Of a stretch of 39,359 nt of DNA, positions 24,633 to 33,009 are shown in pieces. The position numbers and the translations under genes are program-made. The notes below the pieces were generated by a model that saw only the letters and a list, made by a program, of their open reading frames with translations, did not search any database and was not told where the DNA came from. Source of the DNA: Streptomyces triticagri (lineage in GTDB: Bacteria > Actinomycetota > Actinomycetes > Streptomycetales > Streptomycetaceae); assembly GCF_003429565.1 (NCBI RefSeq), contig NZ_QUAK01000108.1:1-39359 (forward strand). The letters are read 5' to 3'. Numbering within the stretch: position 1 is the stretch's first letter; the number at the start of each line of letters is the position of its first letter.

Positions 24633-25529
24633 TCAGGCCTGCTCGGCGTCCGCGGCCGGGGCGTCGGCGGGCTTGTCCTCGGCCGGCTTCTCGGCCTCGG
24701 CGGCGGGCTTCTCGGCCTCGGCGGGCTTCTCGGCGGCAGCCTCGCCCTCGGCCTTCTTCTCACCCTCGAGCAGGTCGCGCTCCCACTCGGCGAGCGGCTC
24801 GCCGGCCTGCTTCTCGCCCTTGCCCTCACCGGCACCACCGGAGCGGGCGATGAGGCCCTCGGCGACGGCGTCGGCGATCACACGGGTGAGCAGCGTGACG
24901 GAGCGGATCGCGTCGTCGTTGCCGGGGATCTTGTAGTCGACCTCGTCGGGGTCGCAGTTGGTGTCGAGGATCGCGACGACCGGGATGTTGAGCTTCCGGG
25001 CCTCGCCGACCGCGATGTGCTCCTTCTTGGTGTCCACGATCCAGACGGCGCTGGGCACCTTCTGCATCTCGCGGATACCGCCGAGGGTCTTCTCCAGCTT
25101 GGCCTTCTCACGCGAGAGGACCAGGAGCTCCTTCTTGGTGAGGCCGGAGGCGGCCACGTCCTCGAAGTCGATCTGCTCGAGCTCCTTGAGGCGCTGCAGA
25201 CGCTTGTAGACGGTCGAGAAGTTGGTGAGCATGCCGCCCAGCCAGCGCTGGTTGACGTAGGGCATGCCGACGCGGGTGGCCTGCTCGGCGATGGCCTCCT
25301 GCGCCTGCTTCTTCGTGCCGACGAACATGACCGTGCCGCCGTGGGCGACGGTCTCCTTGACGAACTCGTAGGCGCGGTCGATGTACGACAGCGACTGGAG
25401 GAGGTCGATGATGTAGATGCCGTTGCGCTCGGTGAAGATGAAACGCTTCATCTTCGGGTTCCAACGGCGGGTCTGGTGACCGAAGTGGACGCCGCTCTCC
25501 AGCAGCTCCCGCATCGTGACGACGGCCAT
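24633..25529 (-). CDS. rpsB: 30S ribosomal protein S2
   Basis: A 298-residue S2 protein. ATG at 25529 follows AAGGAG and gives [32 protein letters not shown], the family start; the frame continues upstream only as non-coding sequence. Also present are [28 protein letters not shown] and [15 protein letters not shown]. The last 60 residues or so form an Ala/Glu/Lys/Pro extension with repeated EKPAE units, typical of actinobacterial S2. It leads the rpsB-tsf-pyrH-frr-cdsA block, preceded by a 335-base divergent region. Confidence 0.98.
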   Translation of the reverse strand: MAVVTMRELLESGVHFGHQTRRWNPKMKRFIFTERNGIYIIDLLQSLSYIDRAYEFVKETVAHGGTVMFVGTKKQAQEAIAEQATRVGMPYVNQRWLGGMLTNFSTVYKRLQRLKELEQIDFEDVAASGLTKKELLVLSREKAKLEKTLGGIREMQKVPSAVWIVDTKKEHIAVGEARKLNIPVVAILDTNCDPDEVDYKIPGNDDAIRSVTLLTRVIADAVAEGLIARSGGAGEGKGEKQAGEPLAEWERDLLEGEKKAEGEAAAEKPAEAEKPAAEAEKPAEDKPADAPAADAEQA

Positions 25530-25668
25530 GGCCGTACTCCTTGAGTGTTCTCGGTTTGTCCTGACACCCCGGCGCGCGCCATGCCGCGTACGTCTCCGGG
25601 GAGTCCGTACGGGGACCGAGGGGCGCTGACATCGGTACTCATGCGACCGGTGTCGGGGCGTGCGAAGT

Positions 25669-25688
25669 CGATCCGGTGACCCGGATCG
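25669..25688 (-). promoter_or_regulatory. Perfect hairpin in the rpsB leader
   Basis: CGATCCGG, TGAC, CCGGATCG: 8-base arms around a 4-base loop, about 140 bases before the rpsB ATG and just after the putative -10. It may be an RNA leader structure for S2 control. Confidence 0.45.
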
Positions 25689-25812
25689 CCACATGAAGTG
25701 TACGGGACCCGCGGAGCGGCGGGTGACGCCGTTGTCCACAACCGGCCAGTACTCCACAGATCCGGCCCGCGCCCGTTCTGCCGCCTCGATCCGAGCCACC
25801 CTGTCCCGGCGA

Positions 25813-25832
25813 GATCAACGGCGGTGTTGATC
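25813..25832. promoter_or_regulatory. Inverted repeat before the M23 gene
   Basis: GATCAAC and GTTGATC are perfect 7-base arms with GGCGGT between, 32 bases before the ATG at 25865. The spacing suits a dimeric repressor operator, possibly of the TetR protein encoded nearby; this is inference. Confidence 0.45.
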
Positions 25833-25864
25833 GATGACGGACGGCGGTGTCGGAGGTGCTGGGG

Positions 25865-26890
25865 ATGGAGCGGACGGACACGCACGGGGACGTGGGAACG
25901 GGGCCGGTGGCCGCAACGGCGGGGTGCGGGCGGTCGGTTCCGGTCTCGCGACGGATGCGCGGCGGTGGGCGGGCGTTCGGAGTGCTGATCGGAGTTCTGG
26001 CGAGCGTGCTGGCGGGTCTGCTGCTCGGGACGGCGGTGGCCCTCGTGGTGCTGCTCGCCAGGTTCCTGGCGGCGGACGGGGCGGCGGTGGAGCGGCCGGA
26101 GCCGACCGGTACGGGGCGGCCTCCGGCACCGATCGCTTGGCGGGAGCCCGGCGCGATCGCCGCACCCGGGCCGCAGGCGAGGGCGGGGCCGCCTGCCCTG
26201 CGGGTACGCGAAGACGGGCGGACCTGGCCACTGGACGGGCGGACACTCGACGAGAGCCGACGGGGTCGGGCGGTGGGAGAGGAGGTCTGGGCGGAGAGGC
26301 CGCCGGTGGGAGAGCGGGCCTGGGCGACGGGGCAACCGGTGGGAGAGGGGGTCCGGCCGGAGAGGCAGTCGGTGGGAGAGGGGGTCCAGCCGGAGGGGCA
26401 GCGGGCCTGGCCGGCGGGGCGGAGAGCCTGGCCGGTGGGTGGGCGGCCGGCCGTATTGCGTGGCTGGGAGCCGCCTGCCGGTCCGTACGGGCCGGGGCAT
26501 CGCGGCGTCGATCTGCAGGCGCCCGCAGGGGCGGTGGTGCGGGCCGCCGCCGCGGGGCGGGTCTCCTTCGCCGGCCGCGTCGCGGGGCGCGGTGTCCTGT
26601 CGATCGAGCTGGCGGGCACCGGAGAACCGCCCTTGCGCACCACGTACGAACCGGTGCGCACGCTGGTGAAGAAGGGCGCGAAGGTACGCGCCGGGCAGGT
26701 GGTGGCCGTACTGGAATCGGACGCCTCGCACTGCCGCCCGCGCGCCTGCCTGCATTGGGGCCTGCGCCGGGGCCCGCACTACCTGGACCCGCTGCGGCTG
26801 CTGCCGCCGTCGATGCTGCACGGAGCTCCGTCACGGCTGCTGCCGGTCATCGGAGTCCCGGAACCTGCCGGGCGGCCGGTTGTGCCCTGA
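25865..26890 (+). CDS. Membrane-anchored M23 (LytM) peptidase-like protein with 11-residue repeats
   Basis: A 341-residue protein. ATG at 25865 follows GGAGG by eight bases; GTG at 25847 is an alternative. After about 40 residues a single membrane segment (GVLIGVLASVLAGLLLGTAVALVVLLARFL) anchors it. Next is a Pro/Arg/Gly-rich linker with four exact-period 11-residue repeats starting V-G-E (about 137-180). The C-terminal domain is M23-like: GPYGPGHRGVDLQAPAGAVVRAAAAGRVSFAG with putative zinc ligands H212 and D216, and CLHWGLRRGPHYLDPLRLL with H297. The usual HxH motif reads C295-L-H297, so the catalytic histidine is missing. It may be weakly active or a regulatory relative acting on peptidoglycan. 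It is the only forward gene between 15 and 39 kb. Confidence 0.88.
   Translation: MERTDTHGDVGTGPVAATAGCGRSVPVSRRMRGGGRAFGVLIGVLASVLAGLLLGTAVALVVLLARFLAADGAAVERPEPTGTGRPPAPIAWREPGAIAAPGPQARAGPPALRVREDGRTWPLDGRTLDESRRGRAVGEEVWAERPPVGERAWATGQPVGEGVRPERQSVGEGVQPEGQRAWPAGRRAWPVGGRPAVLRGWEPPAGPYGPGHRGVDLQAPAGAVVRAAAAGRVSFAGRVAGRGVLSIELAGTGEPPLRTTYEPVRTLVKKGAKVRAGQVVAVLESDASHCRPRACLHWGLRRGPHYLDPLRLLPPSMLHGAPSRLLPVIGVPEPAGRPVVP
26271..26402 (+). repeat. 33-base tandem repeat inside the M23 gene
   Basis: CGGTGGGAGAG starts at 26271, 26304, 26337 and 26370, exactly 33 bases apart. Each unit encodes 11 residues beginning V-G-E. The rest of the units is diverged. Confidence 0.8.
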
Positions 26891-26963
26891 CTCATGGGGT
26901 GGAGGAGGTGGAGGTGGGTGGGGCGGGGGGGGAGCCCGAAGATTGTGAGCCGACCCCTACCAG

Positions 26964-27545
26964 TCAGCCCCCCACCCCCCGCAGCGCCATCGACACCGCA
27001 GCGTCCGTGATCGCGCCCGGATCCTCCGCCGCGCCCAGCTCGATCCGCCGCACCGCCGCGTCGACCACGCCCTGCAACAGCATCGCGGCCAGCCGCGGCT
27101 GCTCATGTCCGAGGGCGTCGAGCGCTTCCACAATCATCGCCACGAGTCCGCCGTGCGCCGCCCGGATCTTCTCCCGCGCTCCCGCGTCGAGTTCACTGGA
27201 CGAGATGGCGACGACGGCCCGGTGCCGCCGGTCTCCGACGAGCGCGAGCTGCGCCCGCACGTACGCGGCGATCTTCTCCTCGGGCGTCACCGCCCGTGCC
27301 ATGGCGCTCTCCACTTCGGCCGCCCAGACCGGGAAGTCGACCTCGCAGAGCTCTTCGACCACGGCAGCGCGAGAGCGGAAGTACTCGTAGACGGACGAGC
27401 GCGCCAGGCCCGTGCGCTCAGCGAGCGCGGGGAACGTCAGCGCCTCGGTACCGCCTTCGGACAGCAGGGAACGCGCGGCGTCGAGGAGGGCGCCGCGCTG
27501 CATCGACCGGTGCTCGGCCACGGAGGCCGCTCGAATCCTGGGCAC
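26964..27545 (-). CDS. TetR/AcrR-family transcriptional regulator
   Basis: A 193-residue regulator. The N-terminal helix-turn-helix reads AARSLLSEGGTEALTFPALAERTGLARSSVYEYFRSRAAVVEEL. The C-terminal helical domain (VWAAEVESAMARAV through VSMALRGVGG) would bind a ligand and dimerise. The start is GTG at 27545 (VPRIRAASVAEHRSM); no strong ribosome site is seen. It is convergent with the M23 gene and followed on the same strand by nothing else, 109 bases after whiG. Its target is unknown; the dyad before the M23 gene is a candidate. Confidence 0.93.
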   Translation of the reverse strand: MPRIRAASVAEHRSMQRGALLDAARSLLSEGGTEALTFPALAERTGLARSSVYEYFRSRAAVVEELCEVDFPVWAAEVESAMARAVTPEEKIAAYVRAQLALVGDRRHRAVVAISSSELDAGAREKIRAAHGGLVAMIVEALDALGHEQPRLAAMLLQGVVDAAVRRIELGAAEDPGAITDAAVSMALRGVGG

Positions 27546-27605
27546 ACACCCACTCTACGGAGCGCGCCCGGATCCCGGGAGACGACCCGTCGAACCCGCG
27601 TCACC

Positions 27606-27644
27606 GCCGACGCAGACCGGGTCGCCGCCGACGCGGACCGGGTC
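27606..27644. repeat. Tandem duplication just after the whiG stop
   Basis: GCCGACGCAGACCGGGTC at 27606-27623 recurs with one change at 27627-27644, a 21-base period, in the short gap between whiG and the TetR gene. It is non-coding on either strand as far as I can tell. Confidence 0.65.
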
Positions 27645-27654
27645 CCGGGGGGGC

Positions 27655-28491
27655 TCAGCGCCCGAAGCTCGCCAGCTTGGCCCTGAGCTGCAGCACCGAT
27701 TTGGTGTGGATCTGGCTGACCCTGCTCTCCGTCACACCGAGGACATTGCCGATCTCGGCCAGCGTGAGCCCCTCGTAGTAGTACAGGGTGACCACGGTCT
27801 TCTCGCGGTCGGGCAGGGTGTTGATCGCGCGGGCGAGCAGCCGGCGCAGTTCACGGTCCTCGGCGATCTCCACCGGGTTGTCGGCGGCCGTGTCCTCCAG
27901 GGTGTCCATGAGCGAGAGCCGGTCCCCGCCCTCGCCGCCGACGTGCAGGAGCTCTTCCAGCGCCACCACGTTGGCGAGGGACAGCTGGCTGAAAACGGAG
28001 TGCAGATCCTCCAGGGCGATGCCCATCTCGGCTGCGACCTCGCCCTCGGACGGCGTGCGTCGGTGCTGAGCTTCCAGGGTGGCGTACGCCTGCTCCACGG
28101 CGCGCGCCTTCTGCCGTACGGAGCGTGGGATCCAGTCGAGGGCACGCAGTTCGTCGATCATCGCGCCGCGGATGCGGGTGATCGCGTAGGTCTCGAACTT
28201 GATCGACCGCTCGATGTCGAATTTCTCGATCGCATCGATCAGTCCGAACACCCCGGACGAGACGAAGTCGGCCTGCTCCACGTTGGACGGCAGCCCCACG
28301 CTGACCCGGCCGGCCACGTACTTCACCAACGGTGAGTAGTGCAGGATCAGTTGCTCGCGCAGCCTGCCGTCTCCCGTGGACTTGTACGACCGCCAGAGCT
28401 CGTCGAGCGACGACGGTGCGGGGGGCCGCACGCTGCCACGGGCGGCGGGGGGAACTGCCGCCCGGTCAGACCCGGAGGTGTGCTGGGGCAT
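27655..28491 (-). CDS. whiG: Sporulation sigma factor WhiG (FliA/SigD-type)
   Basis: A 278-residue sigma factor of the flagellar class that directs early aerial sporulation genes (whiH, whiI) in Streptomyces. ATG at 28491 gives [19 protein letters not shown], with AAGG before it; the frame extends upstream to 28713 without family similarity. Regions are clear: region 2 from [35 protein letters not shown] through [39 protein letters not shown], region 3 with [15 protein letters not shown], and region 4 [45 protein letters not shown]. It closely matches the S. coelicolor protein from memory. Anti-sigma control (RsiG with c-di-GMP) is known for this sigma; rsiG is not in the window. The 208-base upstream gap holds the promoter. 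Confidence 0.97.
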   Translation of the reverse strand: MPQHTSGSDRAAVPPAARGSVRPPAPSSLDELWRSYKSTGDGRLREQLILHYSPLVKYVAGRVSVGLPSNVEQADFVSSGVFGLIDAIEKFDIERSIKFETYAITRIRGAMIDELRALDWIPRSVRQKARAVEQAYATLEAQHRRTPSEGEVAAEMGIALEDLHSVFSQLSLANVVALEELLHVGGEGGDRLSLMDTLEDTAADNPVEIAEDRELRRLLARAINTLPDREKTVVTLYYYEGLTLAEIGNVLGVTESRVSQIHTKSVLQLRAKLASFGR

Positions 28492-28699
28492 TCGTTGCCT
28501 TGAGCCGTTCTGCTGTGAAGCGAGGTGATGTCGTCGGTCGGAACCAGAAGCTGTGAGCGTAGCGTGACTGGAGTGTCGCAGTGTGCGAAGGGTATGGGAT
28601 CGCACGTGGTCAACTCCCTCGCTGCACGCGGCACCAGGGCCTCGTACGAGCCGTCGCCGGCCCCTCTTCCACGCCCTCGAATCACCACGTCTGCCAAGG

Positions 28700-29980
28700 T
28701 CACGGCGGATCATCCGGACGGCCGAACGCCTCCTGCCGCCACTCCGCTCCGGCCCCCGAGATCGACACCATCGCGTGGCGTGTCAACTGCCAGTCGTCGC
28801 CGTGTCGTTCGACGAACCCCAGTGACTGCAGTTCGTACAGTCTGGCGACCGCTCCGTCGGACGTGGTCCCGGCGGCGTGAGCGATGTCCGCGACGGAAGC
28901 GGGCCGTCCCGCGGGGAGCGCATCGAGCACCTGTGCGGCCGGCCAGGCCAGCAGGTCGCGCGGCAGCACGGGACCGCGCCGCTCGGGTGCCAGCTCGCCC
29001 ATCTCGCCCACCAGCTCGATCACTTCGGATGCGTCTGTGATCAAGGTCGCCTCGCCGCGCAGGAGTTGGTGGACACCGCCCGAGTACCGGCTCGTCACCG
29101 GCCCTGGGAGCCCTATCGTGTGGCGGCCGAGGCGTTGTGCTCTGCGAGCGGTGACCAGTGCGCCGCTGCGGTGTGCCGCTTCGACGACCACGGTCCCGCG
29201 GGTGAGCGCCGCGATGACCCGGTTGCGCTGGATGAACCGGTACGCCGTCGGATGCTCGCCCGGGGGCAACTCGCAGAGCAGCAGCCCCTGTTCGGCGATG
29301 CGCTCGAGCAGGCGGAGATGCCCGCGCGGGTAGAGCACATCGACTCCGCCGGCGAGCACGGCGACGGTGGCGCCGCCCGAGGCCAGCGCACCGCGGTGGG
29401 CCGCCCCGTCGACGCCGTAGGCACCGCCGGAGACCACGATCCAGCCACGCTCGGCGAGTTCGGCCGACAAGGTGGCCGCCATGTGCGCGCCGTACTCCGT
29501 GCACGCCCTGGATCCCACGACGGCGACCGACCGCAGCGCCCACATCCGCAGATCGGCTCCGCCACGCACCCACAGGCCCACGGGTCGCGCCTCGCCCAGG
29601 TCGTCGAGCTGGGCGGGCCATTCCCGGTCGCCGGGGCAGACGAACCTCGCCCCGACGGCGGCGGCCGTGGCCAGATCCTGGTGCGGTCCCGGTCGCTGGG
29701 CGGCCCGCTGCCGCAGGCCTCGCAGGCGCTGTTTCCCGGCACCCGGCAGGTTTTCGTCGCCTTCGCGCAGTCTCCGGAGCAGGTCCACGGGCCCGTACGT
29801 ACGCAGCCACGCGCCCGCGACCCGGTCACCCGGCTCCAGGATGCGCCCGAGTGCGACACGGGCCAGCCGTTCGACGTCGTCGGGGGCTGCGGTGTCCGGG
29901 GCCGGTCCAGCACGCCGGCCGGTCTCCCCTGCATCGCCGTCGCCCGATCGTGCGTCCGGGGCCCGACTCTCCGCGCTCAT
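28700..29980 (-). CDS. dprA: DNA processing protein DprA
   Basis: A 426-residue single-strand DNA-binding protein that loads RecA in natural transformation. ATG at 29980 overlaps the stop of the preceding gene (ATGA). An N-terminal SAM-like helical part with [25 protein letters not shown] is followed by the Rossmann fold: [57 protein letters not shown], and [22 protein letters not shown]-terminal winged helix follows ([47 protein letters not shown]). All DprA motifs are present. Streptomyces are not known to be naturally competent, so its role is probably in recombination or repair. Confidence 0.94.
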   Translation of the reverse strand: MSAESRAPDARSGDGDAGETGRRAGPAPDTAAPDDVERLARVALGRILEPGDRVAGAWLRTYGPVDLLRRLREGDENLPGAGKQRLRGLRQRAAQRPGPHQDLATAAAVGARFVCPGDREWPAQLDDLGEARPVGLWVRGGADLRMWALRSVAVVGSRACTEYGAHMAATLSAELAERGWIVVSGGAYGVDGAAHRGALASGGATVAVLAGGVDVLYPRGHLRLLERIAEQGLLLCELPPGEHPTAYRFIQRNRVIAALTRGTVVVEAAHRSGALVTARRAQRLGRHTIGLPGPVTSRYSGGVHQLLRGEATLITDASEVIELVGEMGELAPERRGPVLPRDLLAWPAAQVLDALPAGRPASVADIAHAAGTTSDGAVARLYELQSLGFVERHGDDWQLTRHAMVSISGAGAEWRQEAFGRPDDPP

Positions 29981-31599
29981 GCGCCGATCTCCATCGGCAC
30001 ACCGCGCTCGACGCCCGTACGCAGCTGCAGTGCGAGCGCCACGTCGACGGCCTCGGGCCGGTCCCGGCCGGCCAGATCGGACACGGTCCAGGCGACCCGC
30101 AGGACGCGGTCGAGACCGCGGGCGGTGAGCAGTCCGAGCTCCAGGTCGCGCTCGGCCGCGGCGAGCGCACCCGGGCCGGCGCGCCAGCGGGTGCGCAGTT
30201 CGTGTCCGGGCACCTCGCCGTTCCGCGTCCATGGGGTGCCGGACAGCCGGGCCGTGGCCCGGTCTCTTGCCTCTCGTACGCGGTCGGCGACGACCTTGGT
30301 GCTCTCCCGCGGTCCGGTGGTGCCGGCCAGTTCGGCGCGTGTGACGGGCTCGGCCTGCACTTTGAGATCGACCCGGTCGAGCAGTGGTCCGGAGAGCCGG
30401 GCCTGGTACCGGCGGATGATGGCGGGCGGGCAGTCGCCGGCGTCGCCTGTGAGCCGACAGCGGCCGCAGGGGCAGGGGTTGGCGGCGAGGACCATCAGGA
30501 AGCTCGCGGGCAGTCGTACGACGCCGGCGGCCCGTGCGACGACGACGTGCCCGGATTCGAGCGGCTGGCGCAGCGCTTCCAGCGCCTTGGCGCTGAATTC
30601 GGGTGCCTCGTCCAGGAAGAGCACGCCTCGGTGGGCCAGCGAGACCGCTCCCGGCTTCGGCAGCCCGGGGCCGCCGCCGACGAGGGCCTGCATGGTCGAC
30701 GAGTGGTGCGGGGCGCAGTAGGGCGGGGTGTCCACCAGGGGCCGCCCCGAGGGCAGGATCCCGGCCACCGAGTGCACGGCCGTGACTTCGAGTGCCTCCC
30801 TGCGGGTCAGTGGCGGCATGATCGGCGGGAGCCGCTCGGCGAGCATGGTCTTGCCGGCGCCTGGCGGCCCGTACAGGAAGAGGTGGTGGCCGCCGGCCGC
30901 CGCGACTTCCAGTGCGGTGCGCCCTGGGCGCTGACCTGCCACGTCCGCCAGGTCCCGGATCGCGGTGTCGTCGTCGGGCGCCCCCGGGGGCCCCAGGCCG
31001 GCGCCGAGTCCGGCGCCCGGCAGTGTGAGCGCCCGCAGTGTGGGGTCGGGCCGGCCGGGCTCGTCGGGTTCCTCCTGCGGGACCGGTTCGTCCGTGAGTA
31101 CGGCGATCAGTTGCCGCAGGCTGCGCACTCCGAGTACGGAGATTCCTGGTACGAGTGAGGCCTCTGCGGCGGCGTGCTCGGGCACGACCACTTGCTCGTA
31201 TCCGGCTTCCGCCGCGGCCAGCACGGAGGGCAGGACTCCGGGCACGGGGCGGACCCGGCCGTCGAGTCCCAGTTCGCCGATCATCACGATGTCGGCGAGC
31301 ACGCGGGGGTCGATGCGCTCCGCGGCGCCGAGGACGGCGCAGGCCACGGCCAGGTCGAAGCCGCTGCCCCGCTTGGGCACCGATGCCGGACTGAGCCCCA
31401 CGGTGAGCTTCTTCTGCGGCCATGCGTCGCCGGAGTTGACCACGGCGGCCCTGACCCGGTCCCGGCTCTCCGACAGGCTCTTGTCGGGCAGGCCGACGAG
31501 CGTGAACGCGGCCACGCCCGGCTCCAGGTCGGCCTGCACCTCGACCACGACGCCTTCGACGCCGACGAGTGCCACCGAACAGGTCCGTGCGAATCCCAT
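29977..31599 (-). CDS. YifB/ComM-family Mg-chelatase-like AAA+ ATPase
   Basis: A 540-residue AAA+ protein related to ComM, a hexameric helicase that promotes branch migration during transformation. The N-terminal Lon-protease-like fold reads GFARTCSVALVGVEGVVVEVQADLEPGVAAFTLVGLPD and KLTVGLSPASVPKRGSGFDLAVA. The ATPase core has Walker A LYGPPGAGKTMLAERLP, Walker B GVLFLDEAPEF and sensor LAANPCPCGRC. The following CRLTGDAGDC gives four cysteines of a zinc knuckle. The C-terminal part is SGPLLDRVDLKVQAEPV. ATG at 31599 overlaps the yraN stop by one base; its own stop overlaps dprA. Confidence 0.94.
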   Translation of the reverse strand: MGFARTCSVALVGVEGVVVEVQADLEPGVAAFTLVGLPDKSLSESRDRVRAAVVNSGDAWPQKKLTVGLSPASVPKRGSGFDLAVACAVLGAAERIDPRVLADIVMIGELGLDGRVRPVPGVLPSVLAAAEAGYEQVVVPEHAAAEASLVPGISVLGVRSLRQLIAVLTDEPVPQEEPDEPGRPDPTLRALTLPGAGLGAGLGPPGAPDDDTAIRDLADVAGQRPGRTALEVAAAGGHHLFLYGPPGAGKTMLAERLPPIMPPLTRREALEVTAVHSVAGILPSGRPLVDTPPYCAPHHSSTMQALVGGGPGLPKPGAVSLAHRGVLFLDEAPEFSAKALEALRQPLESGHVVVARAAGVVRLPASFLMVLAANPCPCGRCRLTGDAGDCPPAIIRRYQARLSGPLLDRVDLKVQAEPVTRAELAGTTGPRESTKVVADRVREARDRATARLSGTPWTRNGEVPGHELRTRWRAGPGALAAAERDLELGLLTARGLDRVLRVAWTVSDLAGRDRPEAVDVALALQLRTGVERGVPMEIGA

Positions 31600-32018
31600 C
31601 AGGCCACCCCTCGGGCGTGCTCGACGACGGGTGCGCCTCTGGCGGGCAGCAGCACGCCCACGACGTCGATGCGCACGCCGCCGTCCGGTGGGCCGCCGTG
31701 CCGGCAGATCCAGTGCTCGGCGAGCTCTCGGAGCCGCTCCGCCTTGGCCTGCGTGACGGCGGCCATCGGGTGCTCGTAGGTCCCGTCGTCCGGGTGCTCG
31801 TAGGCCCCGCCGCCTCGGCCACCGGGCGCGGCGGCCCGCGCGGCGCTGCGTGTCTTGACCTCGCAGATCACCAGGGCGTCACCGTCCAGGGCGACGATGT
31901 CGATCTCGCCGCTGCGGCCCGGCCGCCAGTTCTGCGCCAGGATCGTCATCCCGGCCTCGGTCAGCCTTCGGGCCGCCAGTTTCTCGCCGTATCGGCCGAT
32001 CGCCGTCCGTGCGTTCAT
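31599..32018 (-). CDS. yraN: YraN/UPF0102 family nuclease-like protein
   Basis: A 139-residue protein of the UPF0102 family, which has an endonuclease-like fold. ATG at 32018 follows GGAGG by ten bases; the longer frame to 32054 is less likely. Family motifs: [50 protein letters not shown], containing the GEIDI and EVKTR catalytic-type residues. A 24-base duplication encodes YEHP twice ([12 protein letters not shown]). It is coupled to yifB and dprA by overlaps. Confidence 0.92.
   Translation of the reverse strand: MNARTAIGRYGEKLAARRLTEAGMTILAQNWRPGRSGEIDIVALDGDALVICEVKTRSAARAAAPGGRGGGAYEHPDDGTYEHPMAAVTQAKAERLRELAEHWICRHGGPPDGGVRIDVVGVLLPARGAPVVEHARGVA
31767..31804. repeat. 24-base in-frame duplication in yraN
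   Basis: CGGGTGCTCGTAGG is at 31767-31780 and again at 31791-31804. The unit encodes eight residues on the minus strand and keeps the frame. Confidence 0.7.
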
Positions 32019-32156
32019 CCCGCACCACCTCCGCGGACGAAGGTGACGCATCACGGCGAACCGTGGTGATCTTGGTGGACAACGGGCCGATTGTGGATAA
32101 CTCCACCACTCGTACGGGTGGAAATCGCGGCGGAACCCGTACGGCGGGAACTTCCG

Positions 32157-32465
32157 TCAGCCGCTCGGCAGCTCGAGATCGCTCTTGTTGAGCTCCTCGA
32201 TGTTCACGTCCTTGAATGTGAGGACCCGCACCTGCTTGACGAAGCGAGCCGGCCGGTACATGTCCCACACCCACGCATCGGCCATGGACACCTCGAAAAA
32301 GACCTCGCCCTGTACCGAGTGCACCTGCATCTCGTAGTCGTTGGTGAGGTAGAAGCGCCGCTCGGTCTCGATCACGTATTTGAACAGGCCGACGACGTCG
32401 CGGTACTCCCGGTAGAGCTTGAGCTCCATCTCGGTCTCGTACTTCTCGAGATCCTCCGCGCTCAT
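32157..32465 (-). CDS. DUF2469 family protein, conserved in actinobacteria
   Basis: A 102-residue protein, the usual length for this actinobacterial family of unknown function. ATG at 32465 follows AAGGGGAA. Conserved residues: MSAEDLEKYETEMELKLYREYRDVVGLFKYVIETERRFYLTNDYEMQVHSVQGEVFFEVSMADAWVWDMYRPARFVKQVRVLTFKDVNIEEL. It is acidic and soluble with no membrane segment. It sits between NUDIX and yraN on the same strand, 91 and 55 bases away, a position conserved in Streptomyces as far as I recall. No function can be assigned. Confidence 0.95.
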   Translation of the reverse strand: MSAEDLEKYETEMELKLYREYRDVVGLFKYVIETERRFYLTNDYEMQVHSVQGEVFFEVSMADAWVWDMYRPARFVKQVRVLTFKDVNIEELNKSDLELPSG

Positions 32466-32520
32466 GGCATGTTCCCCTTCAGCCGTGCGTCCCCCTATTG
32501 TGCGCCAGTCCCGCGAGCCC

Positions 32521-33009
32521 CTAGACGATTTCGGTGTCGAGGACCACGGGACTGCCCGGAGGCCCCTCGTCGAGCAGCTTCCCGAGCAGCCCGGCGAGCC
32601 TGGTCGGATACACAGTCTCACGGGATCCGGCGAGTTCGGGGTACGTCCACCAGCGCAGCCCCGCGACACTGCGCCGCTCAAGGTCCGTGAACCCGGCGGT
32701 CACCGTCGCCGTCCTCGTCGTACGGGCCAGGAAGTACCACTCGTCCTGGTCCCAGCGCCTGCCGTCGAAGGGGAAGGAGCAGATGCGGCGCCAGAGCACC
32801 GGACCGAGCTCCACATCGGTGATCCCCGTCTCCTCTGCGAGCTCCCGAAGCGCGGCCTCCTCGCGTGTCTCCGTGCCTTCGAGGCCGCCGCCCGGCGTGA
32901 ACCACCAGTCGTCCGCGGGGTCGTCCGGTTCGTGTCCGTGCAGGAGCAGGATCCGGTCCGCGGGGTCGAGCAGCACGACCCGGGAGACCCTGCGCAGGTC
33001 AGCGGGCAC
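32521..33009 (-). CDS. NUDIX hydrolase
   Basis: A 162-residue NUDIX protein. The Nudix box is complete: GGGLEGTETREEAALRELAEETGI, with the catalytic REXXEE arrangement. The start is GTG at 33009, inside the 3' end of sipZ (11-base overlap). Substrate specificity (nucleoside diphosphate derivatives or others) is not readable; mutT was the name given to the equivalent gene in S. lividans. It is co-translated with sipZ. Confidence 0.93.
   Translation of the reverse strand: MPADLRRVSRVVLLDPADRILLLHGHEPDDPADDWWFTPGGGLEGTETREEAALRELAEETGITDVELGPVLWRRICSFPFDGRRWDQDEWYFLARTTRTATVTAGFTDLERRSVAGLRWWTYPELAGSRETVYPTRLAGLLGKLLDEGPPGSPVVLDTEIV

Larger units (their letters stand above)
25530..25864. promoter_or_regulatory. 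Divergent intergenic region between rpsB and the M23 gene
   Basis: This 335-base gap has no convincing gene. It holds the rpsB leader with a ribosome site at AAGGAG and a perfect 8-base inverted repeat at 25669-25688. A TACACT -10-like hexamer on the minus strand near 25696-25701 is followed by ATG-poor sequence. A second dyad at 25813-25832 lies before the M23 gene. No clear -35 could be matched. Confidence 0.5.

Noticed and set aside
26271..26402. 33-base repeats considered as a CRISPR array
   Set aside because: The units are adjacent, in frame with a coding gene, lack spacers and are only partly conserved, so this is a protein repeat.
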